Shown: positions 8,755-17,738, numbered from the stretch's first letter. The stretch: 64,000 nt of DNA from Pirellulales bacterium (GCA_022844125.1 JALHMI010000003.1:186001-250000); one strand, 5' to 3'. Notes: generated from the letters alone by a model not told the origin. Translations and numbers: made by a program.

Positions 8755-10074
8755 TTAGGCTTTGCGAATTTTCTCGCGGCCGTCGCGCACCTTCTTCGTC
8801 GCGTTGCGCGTGTCGATCACGAGCTTCGCGTGCTTGACGATGAAGTCGTAATCGTAGGCCGAGTGATCTGTCGCGATCAGCACGCAATCCTGCGAGGCAA
8901 GCAACTCGGGCGTGAGCTCTTGGCTATCCATGGCCGGCAATTCGTGGTGCCGCACTTTCGGTAGGTGCGGCACGTGCGGATCGTTGTAAGCGAGCTTAGC
9001 ATGCGCAGCGAGCAGCTTTTCCATCAGTTCAAACGAAGGACTTTCGCGCGGGTCGTCCACGTCCTTCTTGTAGGCCACGCCCAGAACGAGCACTTTGCTC
9101 CCCTTGACCGGCTTGCCGGCGTCATTCAGGGCTTCCATCAACCGATGGATCACATACTGCGGCATGCTGGTATTGATCTCTCCGGCCACTTCAATAAACC
9201 GCGTGGTCATGTTGTGCTTCCGCGCGACCCAACTCAGATAGAACGGATCAATCGGAATGCAGTGACCGCCCAGGCCGGGGCCGGGATAAAACGCCTGGAA
9301 GCCGAACGGCTTGGTCTTGGCCGCGTCAATCACTTCCCAGACGTCAATGCCGATGCGGTCGAAGAGCATCTTCAGCTCGTTGACCATTGCGATGTTCACC
9401 GAGCGATAGGTGTTCTCCAGGATCTTGCATGCCTCGGCCACCTCGCAGCTCGAAACCGGCACGATGTTCACGACCGCCTTCGAGTACAACGAACCCGCCA
9501 GGCGAGCGCTCGTTTCGTCCATGCCGCCGACGACCTTGGGAATGCCGCTGGCGCTGTAGTCGGGGTTGCCCGGATCCTCGCGCTCAGGGCTATAGGCCAC
9601 GTAGTAGTCGCTGCCCAGTTTGAGCCCCGACTTGTCGAGGATTGGCACGACGACGTCGCGCGTGGTGCCAGGATAAGTGGTGCTTTCGAGCACGACGAGC
9701 TGGCCGGGCCGCAGTGCCGCGGAGATCTGTTCGGCAGTCGCCTCGACGTAAGCCAGATCAGGGTCGCGGCTGTCAGAGAGCGGGGTCGGCACACAGATCA
9801 GCAGAGCATCCGCTTCGGCCATGCGTTTCATGTCCGAGGTGGGCACGAATTTTCCGCTCTGCACGCAGTCGTTGATCCAGGCCGAAGGGATGTGTCCGAT
9901 ATAGCTCTGGCCGGCCAGCAGCTTTTCAACCTTGCCGGCATCGACGTCGAAGCCCATCGTCCGGTAGCCGGCGGCGATGAACGCGCGAATCAAGGGAAGC
10001 CCGACGTACCCCAGGCCGACGATTCCGACGACGGCCTTCTTATCTGCAATTGCCTGCTCTAACGCGTTAGCCAT
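8755..10074 (-). CDS. Nucleotide-sugar (UDP-hexose) 6-dehydrogenase
   Basis: A 439-residue NAD-dependent UDP-sugar dehydrogenase that oxidises C6 of the sugar to a carboxylate in two steps. Visible motifs are the N-terminal Rossmann site '[13 protein letters not shown]' (16-28), '[10 protein letters not shown]', '[10 protein letters not shown]', and the catalytic Cys272 in '[15 protein letters not shown]'. The GGHCIP(I/V)DP form is typical of the WbpA/WecC/TviB branch (UDP-GlcNAc or UDP-ManNAc dehydrogenases), not the GGSCFPKD form of classical UDP-glucose dehydrogenase. The adjacent decarboxylase nevertheless needs UDP-glucuronate. The ATG at 10074 is chosen because the 51 codons upstream of it are not family-like. 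Specificity (Glc versus HexNAc) is open. Confidence 0.88.
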   Translation of the reverse strand: MANALEQAIADKKAVVGIVGLGYVGLPLIRAFIAAGYRTMGFDVDAGKVEKLLAGQSYIGHIPSAWINDCVQSGKFVPTSDMKRMAEADALLICVPTPLSDSRDPDLAYVEATAEQISAALRPGQLVVLESTTYPGTTRDVVVPILDKSGLKLGSDYYVAYSPEREDPGNPDYSASGIPKVVGGMDETSARLAGSLYSKAVVNIVPVSSCEVAEACKILENTYRSVNIAMVNELKMLFDRIGIDVWEVIDAAKTKPFGFQAFYPGPGLGGHCIPIDPFYLSWVARKHNMTTRFIEVAGEINTSMPQYVIHRLMEALNDAGKPVKGSKVLVLGVAYKKDVDDPRESPSFELMEKLLAAHAKLAYNDPHVPHLPKVRHHELPAMDSQELTPELLASQDCVLIATDHSAYDYDFIVKHAKLVIDTRNATKKVRDGREKIRKA

Positions 10075-10532
10075 GGTTGCTGATTTCCTGGATGATTGCG
10101 CCTGGAGCGCGCCCGGTCCATGGTGGATGACGCACTCGTTACCAGTAGTGTAAGTCGCCGCCGGTGCGGGAGCGGGCCGGAATCGGCCGCTGCTTAAGTC
10201 CCTCATGACCGGACTCGGGACCGCCATCTCCCTGAGGGCGACCCGACCGTCAACATCGCGGCAGACAAGCCCTTAACAATAACGTGCACGAAGCGTCATT
10301 GCATGCCCCCCCGCAATGAATTTTTCTGCCGATTCTGGGGACTTCGCGGGCTTGGCCGACTGGACGGGTGGCGCGGCCTGCCGGCGTGGCAGTTCCCCTC
10401 CTCCCCGGGCAATTGGCCGGGAAAAGGGCGGGCTTTGGGAGGAGTCGCCTTTACACAACCGGTCCCCTTCGATACTCTCCCGCCGCGTTGATCGGCGGTC
10501 TGGTTGTTGTCTGGCGCAGAGGGAGATCTCGG
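10075..10532. other. Divergent intergenic region, no gene seen
   Basis: This 458-base region lies between the divergent dehydrogenase gene and a secreted-protein gene and must hold both promoters. It is GC-rich, with short palindromic patches around 10400-10430 ('cccgggcaattggccggg'). Open frames through it lack coding character. No clear -10/-35 pair could be assigned. Confidence 0.4.
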
Positions 10533-11291
10533 ATGCGACACTGCATGGCACTGCTCTGGATCGTGACGATGGCAATTGTGGGCGCCGAACGGCTCCTGCT
10601 GGCGGAAGATTTCCGCATCGAGACCAAGGTCTACGTCGGCAGCAGCAAGACGCCGATGAGCGAAAACATCACGCTGTTCCGGGCCGGCTACGTTTATGAC
10701 TACCTCACCAGCGGGACGCCTCGCGTTGCCGTGCTCGACCAGCGCGGCGGGCGATTCATCATTCTCGATCCCGTCCGCAAGATTAAAGCCGAGATCAAGA
10801 CCGAAGAGATTCGGGCCCAGATGGAAGAGCGCCGTCAGCAGGCGAAACGCAGCCTCAACCCGGCGCTGAAGTTCGCCGCCGATCCGGACTTCGATGTCGA
10901 GTTCACCGAGGCGGGCGAGCTGATCCTGGCCAGCCAGCACATGACCTACTCGCTGCGGACAATGACCGCGCACTCAGACGGCGCCGCGCAGCAGTATCGG
11001 GAGTTCTCCGACTGGTATGCACGGTTCAACACGATCGCCAACCCGGGCTCGCTGCCGCAGTTCCCTCGACTCGTGGTCAACAAAGAACTGGCAGACCGCA
11101 GTCTGGTGCCCACGGAGGTGATTCTCAACACGCGGACTGATACGGCTCGTAGCGAGCACCATGTCTCGTGGTTGCTGCTCGAAATGGACCAGCAGCGAAT
11201 CGCCCAGACGGCCAGCCAGCTGGCCTCGTTCAAGGACGTGGATTTCCAGGAACTGCTGACGCCGCCCCCGGCAAATCTTGGCAAGCGGTAA
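10533..11291 (+). CDS. Exported protein of unknown function
   Basis: A 252-residue protein that I do not recognise. The ATG at 10533 is chosen because it follows an 'agaggga' ribosome site and begins a signal peptide (about residues 1-24, MRHCMALLWIVTMAIVGAER, then LLLA before EDF). The mature part starts 'FRIETKVYVGSSKTPMSEN' and contains 'ITLFRAGYVYDYL' and 'RVAVLDQRGGRFIILDP', then a charged helix 'KAEIKTEEIRAQMEERRQQ'. This resembles planctomycete exported proteins of the LolA/outer-membrane-carrier type in outline only. It is upstream of the PmoA-like gene with a 100-base gap. Probably periplasmic; function unknown. Confidence 0.7.
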   Translation: MRHCMALLWIVTMAIVGAERLLLAEDFRIETKVYVGSSKTPMSENITLFRAGYVYDYLTSGTPRVAVLDQRGGRFIILDPVRKIKAEIKTEEIRAQMEERRQQAKRSLNPALKFAADPDFDVEFTEAGELILASQHMTYSLRTMTAHSDGAAQQYREFSDWYARFNTIANPGSLPQFPRLVVNKELADRSLVPTEVILNTRTDTARSEHHVSWLLLEMDQQRIAQTASQLASFKDVDFQELLTPPPANLGKR

Positions 11292-11391
11292 GGTCCATCA
11301 GTCAGGCGGGACTCCGGGGGCTGAAAGCGCCGCCGCCAGCGGGTACGATAGGGGACTGAAATCTGCCCCCTGCGAATCGGAGCCCGCCATC

Positions 11392-12318
11392 ATGTCCTGC
11401 CGCATCCTGCTTGCCGCGATCGTCTCGCTCTTGTCGTTGTCCTGCTGCCTCGCCGCGGAGCTGAAGCTCGAAGACACTCCCGGCGGCGTGGCCGTGAAGA
11501 TCGACGGCCAGCCGTTCGCCGAGTATCTGACCAAGAGCGGCAGCAAGTCGATCGTGTGGCCCATCTATGGCCCAACCGGCAAGCTGATGACCCGCAGTTG
11601 GCCGATGGACGACAAGGTTGCCTCGGAAAAAGACCGCGACCACATCCATCAGCGTTCGCTGTGGTTCACGCATGGTGACGTGAACGGCATCGACTTCTGG
11701 AGCGAAGGCAAGGGCCGCATCGAACACCGCGAGTTCGTGAAAAAGAGTGGCGGTGATGAGGCTGTAATCGTTACGAAGAACGATTGGGTGAGCCCCGAGG
11801 GAAAGAAAATTCTAGAAGACGAGCGGACGTTCACCTTCGGCGGCGACAAAGATGCGCGGTGGATCGACGTCGAGCTCGTGCTTAAAGCCACCGAGGGGCC
11901 GGTCGTGTTTGGTGATACGAAGGAAGGCTCCTTCGGCGTGCGCGTGCCCTCGAGCGTGCGCGTCGAGACGCTCAAGGGTGGCAAGATCGTCAATAGCGAT
12001 GGAAAGCAGAATCTCGCTGCGTGGGGTAAGCCCGCCGCGTGGGTCGACTATCACGGACCGATCGACGACGAAACGCTCGGCATCGCGATTCTGAATCACC
12101 CGTCGAGCTTCCGCTATCCGACGCACTGGCACGTGCGCACATATGGCCTGTTCGCCGCCAACCCCTTCGGCCTTTCGGACTTCACGAACGGGAAGGAACA
12201 GGGCGAGTACACGCTGCCTGCTGGCGAGACGCTACATCTCCGTTACCGCGTGCTGTTGCACAAAGGGGACGAGCGGGAAGGGCGCGTGGCCGAGGCGTTC
12301 TCCGCATACGCCCAATAG
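11392..12318 (+). CDS. PmoA/DUF6807 family exported protein
   Basis: A 308-residue secreted protein of the DUF6807 ('methane oxygenase PmoA') family, common in planctomycete sugar-catabolism loci; despite the name it is not a methane oxygenase. The start at 11392 opens a signal peptide (MSCRILLAAIVSLLSLSCCLAA, cleavage near residue 22). Family features are 'YLTKSGSKSIVWPIYGPTG', 'HIHQRSLWFTHGDVNGIDFW', 'GSFGVRVP' and 'HPSSFRYPTHWHVRTYGLFAANPFG'. The conserved histidines ('DHIHQRS', 'THWHVRTYG') could form a metal or carbohydrate site. It probably acts in the periplasm on a glycan-derived substrate. No partner enzyme is adjacent. Confidence 0.85.
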   Translation: MSCRILLAAIVSLLSLSCCLAAELKLEDTPGGVAVKIDGQPFAEYLTKSGSKSIVWPIYGPTGKLMTRSWPMDDKVASEKDRDHIHQRSLWFTHGDVNGIDFWSEGKGRIEHREFVKKSGGDEAVIVTKNDWVSPEGKKILEDERTFTFGGDKDARWIDVELVLKATEGPVVFGDTKEGSFGVRVPSSVRVETLKGGKIVNSDGKQNLAAWGKPAAWVDYHGPIDDETLGIAILNHPSSFRYPTHWHVRTYGLFAANPFGLSDFTNGKEQGEYTLPAGETLHLRYRVLLHKGDEREGRVAEAFSAYAQ

Positions 12319-12450
12319 CAGTCCGCGCTGTCTGCTGGTCGCCACCGTTACACGTCATCGCACCGAAATGTGTTGACGGAGTCGCGCGCCATAGGAAAAC
12401 TTTAGCTGGTCAGCGGGGGCGGGGTCATTTTAACAGTTTCCTCAAATTTA

Positions 12451-12470
12451 CCCTCCTTGTTGTAGGAGGG
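12451..12470 (+). other. Small hairpin upstream of the 97-residue protein gene
   Basis: A 7-bp GC-rich stem (12451-12457 with 12464-12470) with a 6-base loop stands about 115 bases upstream of the next start codon. It lacks a T-run, so it is not a clear terminator; it may be a leader structure. The surrounding gap (12319-12587) holds no gene that I can support. Confidence 0.35.
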
Positions 12471-12587
12471 ATCGAAATTCGGCCGATAGCAATCCTGGCG
12501 AAACAATCGCCTAGATTATCTATCCCGCAAGAGAGCCCTCAGTTTATCCAAGCTCTCGGCGAGCCCCACTAGGAGAATGAAACGCCC

Positions 12588-12881
12588 ATGGTCACCTGTT
12601 CCGCGGTGATTCAAACCTTGGACGATTTGCGCCACTACGTCAAAAACATTCTGTGCCTGGAAAACCAACTCGAGATTGACGCGTTTCCCCTGACTGAACG
12701 TGCCTTGATTCGTGCTAACCGACCGTGCGGCGTCATGTTCTGCCTGCATGGTCCGCGCGCGGTCAAACTCTCTGCCATCTGGGAAACGGAACGCAACACC
12801 GTCCTGTTTTACGGTCAGACCGGCGAACGTTTCCGCAAAGTGCAACTTGCCGAAGCGCCAGGCCTGGTCAGTAGTGCCTGA
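12588..12881 (+). CDS. Small conserved planctomycete protein of unknown function
   Basis: A 97-residue soluble protein without signal peptide or membrane segment. The reading frame is well formed: 'LDDLRHYVKNILCLENQLE', 'ALIRANRPCGVMFCLHGPRAVKLSAIWETERNTVLFYGQTGERFRKVQL'. From memory, near-identical small proteins (with 'CLHGPRAVKxxAIWExxRNTxLFYGSTGER') recur widely in Pirellulales with no known function. The ATG at 12588 follows an 'aggagaatgaaacgcc' ribosome-site region. It is transcribed toward csrA, 175 bases downstream, which has its own promoter. A regulatory or nucleotide-binding role is conceivable, but nothing in the sequence shows it. Confidence 0.75.
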   Translation: MVTCSAVIQTLDDLRHYVKNILCLENQLEIDAFPLTERALIRANRPCGVMFCLHGPRAVKLSAIWETERNTVLFYGQTGERFRKVQLAEAPGLVSSA

Positions 12882-12980
12882 TGTTGCGATCGGCCCGCCA
12901 TGGATGTCGGGAGAGCGACACCCGGCGAGGCTGGACGAGCGACGCAACTTGAATGTCAGCCGAAGTGAGAAAATCCGCGC

Positions 12981-13009
12981 TTGACCTCCGCGGACCCGAG
13001 TAGTATACA
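12981..13009 (+). promoter_or_regulatory. Sigma-70-type promoter of csrA
   Basis: A -35 element TTGACC (12981-12986) and a -10 element TATACA (13004-13009) are separated by exactly 17 bases. Transcription would start near 13016, leaving a leader of about 40 bases that ends in a strong 'agggagg' ribosome site (13041-13047) before the csrA ATG. Confidence 0.7.
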
Positions 13010-13055
13010 TATCTTCACTAATACGAAACTTCGATCATACAGGGAGGTACGGTCC

Positions 13056-13238
13056 ATGTTGGTTCTTTCCAGGCGTGAGCGCGAGCGGATCCGGCTTGGC
13101 GACTCGATCGTGGTAACGGTCGTCCGAGTCGCTGGCGACAAAGTACGGCTGGGTATCGAAGCCCCGCCGCACGTGCTCGTGCTTCGCGATGAACTGGAGC
13201 CCCGCACTGGCGTCGACGTTCCAGCCGTTCAGGATTAA
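13056..13238 (+). CDS. csrA: Carbon storage regulator CsrA
   Basis: A 60-residue RNA-binding homodimer that binds GGA-containing mRNA leaders and controls translation, typically of flagellar, storage-carbon or surface genes. The N-terminus 'MLVLSRRERERIRLGDSIVVTVVRV' and 'KVRLGIEAPPHVLVLRDEL' are diagnostic, including the beta-1 and beta-5 RNA-contact residues (L4, R6 and the R-D-E end). The start at 13056 is fixed by the MLVLSR motif and the ribosome site 8 bases upstream. CsrA is often linked to fliW in flagellated bacteria; no fliW is present here. The leader's own GGGAGG ribosome site is a possible autoregulatory CsrA site. A stable hairpin follows. Confidence 0.95.
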   Translation: MLVLSRRERERIRLGDSIVVTVVRVAGDKVRLGIEAPPHVLVLRDELEPRTGVDVPAVQD

Positions 13239-13289
13239 GAGCGCCTGCAATCACCGTCTAAAACCGCGCGGCCTAGCGCGATAACTTCG

Positions 13290-13335
13290 AGTCCCGTGAG
13301 GGTCGACCTTCCGTCCGGTCGCCCCGCACGGGACT
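13290..13335 (+). terminator. Hairpin terminator after csrA
   Basis: A 9-bp outer stem (13290-13298 with 13327-13335) continues after an A/G mismatch into an inner stem of eight pairs out of nine around a short loop. It is followed by 'tgttgttt'. It lies 51 bases after the csrA stop and probably ends that transcript, although the U-tract is weak. Confidence 0.6.
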
Positions 13336-13378
13336 TGTTGTTTGACGCAACGAAGTGAGCGAATGGCACGACGTACCC

Positions 13379-13771
13379 CTAGTTACGTCGGGGCAGTGAT
13401 CGCACGTCGTAGCTACCGTCGGCATTCAAAGTGATTCGCTGCGCTTTGAGCCACACTTGATAGGATTTCTGCGGTCTGTCTTCGGGATGGACGATAAGCG
13501 AAATGCCGACAACAGCTTGCTTTGACTTTGAAAACGATACCATGGCATACGCCTGCCTCGCGTCAAGGGTGACGGTTATGTAGTCGGTGTCATCGCTGGC
13601 CATAACCACTGCCAGTCCGCCAGTTGCGAACTCAATGCCTTGTTCGCGCAGCAACCGCTCTACGACGGCCATGGGTTGACCAATTTGGATTGTGACATTC
13701 GCCTTGGCTGGCACGACTTGCGCAAAGGCAGCTTGGTTGCCAAACTGGGACGGCATCAGGATTAAGAACAT
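13379..13771 (-). CDS. Small probably exported protein of unknown function
   Basis: A 130-residue protein not recognised. The reading frame has coding character: 'VTIQIGQPMAVVERLLREQGIEF', 'DDTDYITVTLDARQAYAMVSF', 'RITLNADGSYDVRSLP'. The N-terminus MFLILMPSQFGNQAAFA looks like the end of a signal peptide that is short for the job. In the same frame the codons upstream of the ATG would read (I)RPALFA, which would complete a better signal sequence, but the only candidate start there is a rare ATT. The annotated start is therefore uncertain. The fold may be a small beta-rich periplasmic domain. It is separated by 74 bases from the APH-kinase gene end. Confidence 0.55.
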   Translation of the reverse strand: MFLILMPSQFGNQAAFAQVVPAKANVTIQIGQPMAVVERLLREQGIEFATGGLAVVMASDDTDYITVTLDARQAYAMVSFSKSKQAVVGISLIVHPEDRPQKSYQVWLKAQRITLNADGSYDVRSLPRRN

Positions 13772-13845
13772 CGCGAATAACGCAGGACGAATCTCAACAT
13801 CGTGTCACCTCGTCGATTTGCCGTGCACATTCGCGCGGTGTGACT

Positions 13846-14913
13846 CTACAGCGTCCCTTCGTTCACCGCTCGGGCCGCTTCCTGCGAAAGCGCCGCGACG
13901 GTCTTGTCGAACTGGGCGAACCGCTCGTCCTTGGTGAAACCCTGCACATAGCGGGCATAGATCTGCTGCACGATCACGGCGGTCTTGTAGAGGCCAAACG
14001 CATAATAGAACAGCACGTTCGAAGTGTCGTATCCGCTCTTTTGGCCGTAGTAGTCGGCCAGCTCGCGGCGGGTCATGCTGCCCGGCATCGCCGTGGGGCC
14101 GAAGGCGTGCATCAACAGCGCCGGGCCATCTTTGGGTTCCACCCAGTAAGCTAGCACTGTGCCGAGATCCATCAGCGGATCGCCGAGCGTGCACATCTCC
14201 CAATCGAGCACCGCCACGATCTTTGTCAGATCGCTCGGGTCGAGCATGATGTTGTCGAACTTGTAGTCGTTGTGCACCAGCGTGCCGGCGACCTCGGGGG
14301 GCATATTCGCGGGAAGCCAATCCTTGAGGAACTCCATGTCCGCGACTTCGCTCGTTTTGCAGGCTTCGTAGCGCTTGATCCAGCCGCCCACTTGCCGGGC
14401 CACATAACCCTCGGGCTTACCGAGATCGGCGAGCCCCGCCGCGGCATAGTCGATGTGATGGAACGCAACGAGGTTGTCGATAAACGCGCGGTTCAATCGT
14501 GCTAGCGTTTCGGGATCAAGCTTAAGCCCTTCAGGTAGCTTGCGGCGCAAGACGACGCCATGCCGACGTTCCATGCAATAGAACGGCGCGCCCAGTACTG
14601 ACTCGTCCTCGCAGTACACGAGGGGCTGCGGTGCGGGAGCGTAGACTTTGCAGAGCTTCGAGAGCACTTTGTACTCGCGCCCCATGTCGTGCGCGCTCTT
14701 CACGCGATTGCCGAACGGCGGGCGCCGCAGCACGAGTTCCTGATCACCCAGCTTGAGCAGATAGGTCAGATTCGAGGCCCCGCCCGGAAACTGCTCGACG
14801 ACGAGCGGCCCCTTGCTGCCAGGCAGATGCTCGAGCAGATAGGCTTCGAGCTTGGGAATGTCGAGTTCCTCGCCCGCACGGACGGGTTTGGTGGTATCGA
14901 GGATGCTTGTCAT
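13846..14913 (-). CDS. APH/ACAD10-type phosphotransferase
   Basis: A 355-residue protein-kinase-like phosphotransferase of the branch fused to acyl-CoA dehydrogenase in human ACAD10/ACAD11 and represented by LvaA in Pseudomonas. Visible motifs are 'FPGGASNLTYLLKLGDQELVLRR' (nucleotide loop), the catalytic 'HNDYKFDNIML' near residue 213 and the metal-binding 'VLDWEMCTLGDP' near 238. In characterised relatives the enzyme phosphorylates the 4-hydroxyl of a 4-hydroxyacyl-CoA. It is the last gene of a four-gene minus-strand cluster (acyl-CoA dehydrogenase, SDR, histidine phosphatase, kinase) with gaps of 21-57 bases. Antibiotic modification is unlikely from the family branch and context. The specific substrate is an inference. 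Confidence 0.85.
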   Translation of the reverse strand: MTSILDTTKPVRAGEELDIPKLEAYLLEHLPGSKGPLVVEQFPGGASNLTYLLKLGDQELVLRRPPFGNRVKSAHDMGREYKVLSKLCKVYAPAPQPLVYCEDESVLGAPFYCMERRHGVVLRRKLPEGLKLDPETLARLNRAFIDNLVAFHHIDYAAAGLADLGKPEGYVARQVGGWIKRYEACKTSEVADMEFLKDWLPANMPPEVAGTLVHNDYKFDNIMLDPSDLTKIVAVLDWEMCTLGDPLMDLGTVLAYWVEPKDGPALLMHAFGPTAMPGSMTRRELADYYGQKSGYDTSNVLFYYAFGLYKTAVIVQQIYARYVQGFTKDERFAQFDKTVAALSQEAARAVNEGTL

Positions 14914-14970
14914 GATTCTTTAGCTCCCGCCTGATCTGCAAAAACCCGGCCGAATGATTGTTGCGAGTTG

Positions 14971-15690
14971 CTACCGATACGTCCACATCTCGGCATCTTC
15001 CAGATGCGGGATGGCATTGAAGCCTTCGAGTGTGACGCGCGAGCCGCTGAAGACGAAGTCGGTCACCGAGGCGTTGCGCACGCGCCAGCCGAGATCAAGC
15101 GCCTTGGTGTCGCTGCAACCCAGCGCGGCTTGCATGCAGGCCGTGATCGCGCCGACGGAACTGAACGCGGCGATCCGCCGGCCGCGTCCTTCGCCGTTCA
15201 TCAGCCCCTTGAAGCCGCGCCGCACACGCTCGCTGAACTCGGCCCAGGATTCCACACCCTCGGCGCCGATCTTCCCCTCCACCCACAGGCCCACGATCGG
15301 CTCGAACATGAGTTGGAACGTGCGGTGTTTATCGCGCGGCTCGGTCGCAGCCTTGTAGTTGGCCAACAGTTCGCCGATATGCGGATACTCGGCGATGATC
15401 TCGCGGATGGTCTGCTTGATCATCCGGTCGACCTGGTGCTCGTCGAGTTCAGGCACGATTCGCGGCTCAGGCCACTCGAGCCCGGCACGCGCGAAAGCTT
15501 CGCCGGCGAGCGCCGCGGTTTCGATCTGCCGCACGCGTGGGCCGGTCACGACCTCGTCGAAGCGTATGCCCCGTTTGAGCCAATACTCGCCGAGCAAGCG
15601 TGCCTGCTGTTCGCCGAGCGGCGAGAGCTGATCGTAATTGTCGGCAAAGAACGAAGCCTGCCCATGCCGCACGAGTGCCAAACTACCCAT
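14971..15690 (-). CDS. Histidine phosphatase (phosphoglycerate-mutase-like) family protein
   Basis: A 239-residue member of the histidine phosphatase superfamily. The phosphohistidine loop is 'LVRHGQASF' (R8-H9-G10), followed by 'YDQLSPLGEQQARLLGEYW' and the second-half elements 'VVTGPRVRQIETA' and 'AAFSSVGAITACMQAAL', where the second catalytic His of the canonical 'sHg' motif appears replaced by Val ('SSVGAI'). If so, catalysis may be altered. It sits between SDR and APH-kinase genes (32 and 57 bases) in the ACAD10/11-like cluster. It could dephosphorylate a cluster intermediate, but that is inference. Confidence 0.82.
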   Translation of the reverse strand: MGSLALVRHGQASFFADNYDQLSPLGEQQARLLGEYWLKRGIRFDEVVTGPRVRQIETAALAGEAFARAGLEWPEPRIVPELDEHQVDRMIKQTIREIIAEYPHIGELLANYKAATEPRDKHRTFQLMFEPIVGLWVEGKIGAEGVESWAEFSERVRRGFKGLMNGEGRGRRIAAFSSVGAITACMQAALGCSDTKALDLGWRVRNASVTDFVFSGSRVTLEGFNAIPHLEDAEMWTYR

Positions 15691-15722
15691 CGTCGTTGCT
15701 TCTTCCCTTTCCGTTGCCTGCG

Positions 15723-16514
15723 CTACATCAACGTTCCGCCGCTGGCTGCCAGGATCTTGGCCTGGATTTTCCGCATCCCGGCGATCCAGCGGTCGCGGTC
15801 GGTCGCTTTGCGCTGCACGTACTCGGCGACGATCGGATGCGGCAGGATCAGAAACTTTTCTTCGGCCAGGCCGCGGATCACGAAGTCGGCCACTTCCTCC
15901 GGCGAGATCGCCTCAGGACGTAACGCCGCGGTCGCAGGGCCGGCTTCGGGGTGCATCAGCATATTCGTGAACACTCCCTGCGGGCAAAGGCACGAAACCT
16001 TGATCGCCGGACCATGCGTGATCGAGAGCCATTCGGCAAACGCCACGGCCGCATGCTTGGTCACCGCGTACGGTGCGCTGCCGATCGAGGAGAGCAGGCC
16101 GGCGGCGGATGCGGTCGAGAGCAGATAACCGTCGCCACGGGCCAACATCTGTGGCAGTACATGGCGGGCGGCCCAGACGTGCGACATGAAGTTGATGTCC
16201 CAGATACGCTGCCACTCACTGTCAGGCGCTTCGGCGCCACCGCCGATCGCGATGCCGGCATTCGAGACGAACAGGTCGATCTGGCCAAACTTTGCAGTCG
16301 CCTCGTCGATCAGCCGCTTGATGTCGGTTTCCTGCGAAACGTCGCACTGCACGGCGACGGCGCCAATTTCCTCGGCCGCCTCCTGGGTGTGAGCCATATC
16401 CACGTCGGCGACCACGATGCCGCGCGCACCTTCAATTGCGAACCGCCGACACAACGCCCGACCGATGCCATTGGCTCCACCGGTCACCACCGCGACTTTA
16501 CCGCTTAGTTGCAT
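15723..16514 (-). CDS. Short-chain dehydrogenase/reductase
   Basis: A 263-residue classical SDR that oxidises or reduces an alcohol/ketone using NAD(P). The cofactor motif is T11-G-G-A-N-G-I-G18, with Asp after beta-2 ('VVADVDM') pointing to NAD(H). 'NAG' is at 85-87, the active-site Ser is near 134-136 ('LLSTASAAG'), and the catalytic pair is Y149-x-x-x-K153 ('YAVTKHA'). In the Lva-like pathways an SDR acts on the hydroxyacyl-CoA stage; here its role is inferred from context, 21 bases after the acyl-CoA dehydrogenase gene and 32 before the phosphatase gene. Confidence 0.88.
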   Translation of the reverse strand: MQLSGKVAVVTGGANGIGRALCRRFAIEGARGIVVADVDMAHTQEAAEEIGAVAVQCDVSQETDIKRLIDEATAKFGQIDLFVSNAGIAIGGGAEAPDSEWQRIWDINFMSHVWAARHVLPQMLARGDGYLLSTASAAGLLSSIGSAPYAVTKHAAVAFAEWLSITHGPAIKVSCLCPQGVFTNMLMHPEAGPATAALRPEAISPEEVADFVIRGLAEEKFLILPHPIVAEYVQRKATDRDRWIAGMRKIQAKILAASGGTLM

Positions 16515-16535
16515 GACGCTTCGCCTTTAGCTCGA

Positions 16536-17738
16536 CTATAGATTCTTCTTCAGTTCCAGCTTCGCGATCGTTTCGCGATGGACTTCGTCCGGACCGTCGG
16601 CCAGGCGCAGGGTGCGAGCGCTGGCCCAGGCGTCGGCCAGATTGAAGTCGCCGCACACGCCGGCGCCACCGTGGGCCTGGATCGCCCGATCAATCACTCG
16701 TAAAGCCATGCTGGGGGCGACGACCTTGATCATCGCAATTTCCGCGCGGGCCGATTTATTGCCGGCGGCGTCCATCATCGCCGCAGCCTTTAGCGTCAGC
16801 AGTCGGGCTTGTTCGATCTCGATGCGAGAGTCGGCAATGTCGGCCCGGATCGTGCCTTGCGCGGCAATCGGTTTGCCGAAGGCGACTCGCTGCGTGACGC
16901 GCTTGCACATCGCCTCAAGCGCTCGTTCCGCCTGGCCGATGAGCCGCATGCAGTGATGGATGCGTCCCGGGCCAAGGCGGCCTTGCGCGATCTCGAAGCC
17001 GCGTCCTTCGCCCAGGAGCAGGTTGCTCGCCGGCACGCGAACGTTTTCGTAAGTGACCTCGGCGTGCCCATGCGGGGCATGATCGTAGCCGAACACGGTC
17101 AGCATCCGCTCAACTTTAACGCCCGGCGTATCAAACGGCACCAGGATCATCGACTGCTGCCGGTGCGTTTCGGCCGAGGGATCTGTCTTGCCCATGAAGA
17201 TCGCGATTTTGCAGCGCGGGTCGCCTGCGCCGGAGCTCCACCACTTGCGGCCGTTGATGACATAGCTGTCGCCATCGCGACGAATGCTCGACTGGATGTT
17301 CGTCGCATCGCTCGAGGCGACCTCCGGCTCAGTCATCGCAAAGCAGGAGCGGATCTTGCCCTCCAAGAGCGGATCGAGCCACTCCGTCTGCTGTTCAGGC
17401 GTGCCGTACTGGGCGAGCACTTCCATGTTGCCCGTGTCGGGAGCCGAGCAGTTGAACACCTCGGGGGCCATGTGCGAGCGGCCCATGATTTCGCAGAGTG
17501 GAGCATACTCGAGATTTGTCAGTCCAGCGCCGTGCTTCCTGTCCGGCAAGAACAGGTTCCACAGTCCGGCGGAGCGGGCGAGCGGCTTGAGTTCTTCGAT
17601 GACCTGCGAGGGTTGCCAACGGTCCCCGGTGTTGATTTCGTCGTGCCACCGCTTCTCGTTGGGATAGATGTGATCCTCCATGAAGTCGGTGAGCCGCTTC
17701 TGGAGATCTTTCACCTTGTCGGAATGCTCGAAGTTCAT
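16536..17738 (-). CDS. Acyl-CoA dehydrogenase of the ACAD10/ACAD11 type
   Basis: A 400-residue FAD-dependent acyl-CoA dehydrogenase fold protein. Family features are '[18 protein letters not shown]' (FAD/substrate), '[27 protein letters not shown]', '[22 protein letters not shown]', '[30 protein letters not shown]' and '[42 protein letters not shown]'. Where ordinary acyl-CoA dehydrogenases have the catalytic Glu in Y-E-G-T, this protein has A-D-G-P near residue 380. From family knowledge, Asp at this site marks the ACAD10/11 branch, which works on 4-phosphoryl-4-hydroxyacyl-CoA rather than performing simple alpha-beta dehydrogenation. It is first in the four-gene minus-strand cluster and divergent from a conventional acyl-CoA dehydrogenase. 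Confidence 0.88.
   Translation of the reverse strand: MNFEHSDKVKDLQKRLTDFMEDHIYPNEKRWHDEINTGDRWQPSQVIEELKPLARSAGLWNLFLPDRKHGAGLTNLEYAPLCEIMGRSHMAPEVFNCSAPDTGNMEVLAQYGTPEQQTEWLDPLLEGKIRSCFAMTEPEVASSDATNIQSSIRRDGDSYVINGRKWWSSGAGDPRCKIAIFMGKTDPSAETHRQQSMILVPFDTPGVKVERMLTVFGYDHAPHGHAEVTYENVRVPASNLLLGEGRGFEIAQGRLGPGRIHHCMRLIGQAERALEAMCKRVTQRVAFGKPIAAQGTIRADIADSRIEIEQARLLTLKAAAMMDAAGNKSARAEIAMIKVVAPSMALRVIDRAIQAHGGAGVCGDFNLADAWASARTLRLADGPDEVHRETIAKLELKKNL

Noticed and set aside
8965-10062. 365-residue + strand open frame
   Set aside because: Antisense to the nucleotide-sugar dehydrogenase, with no recognisable motif.
13846-14913. Aminoglycoside resistance kinase
   Set aside because: The nucleotide loop and neighbours fit the ACAD10/11-type kinase branch; resistance is not supported.
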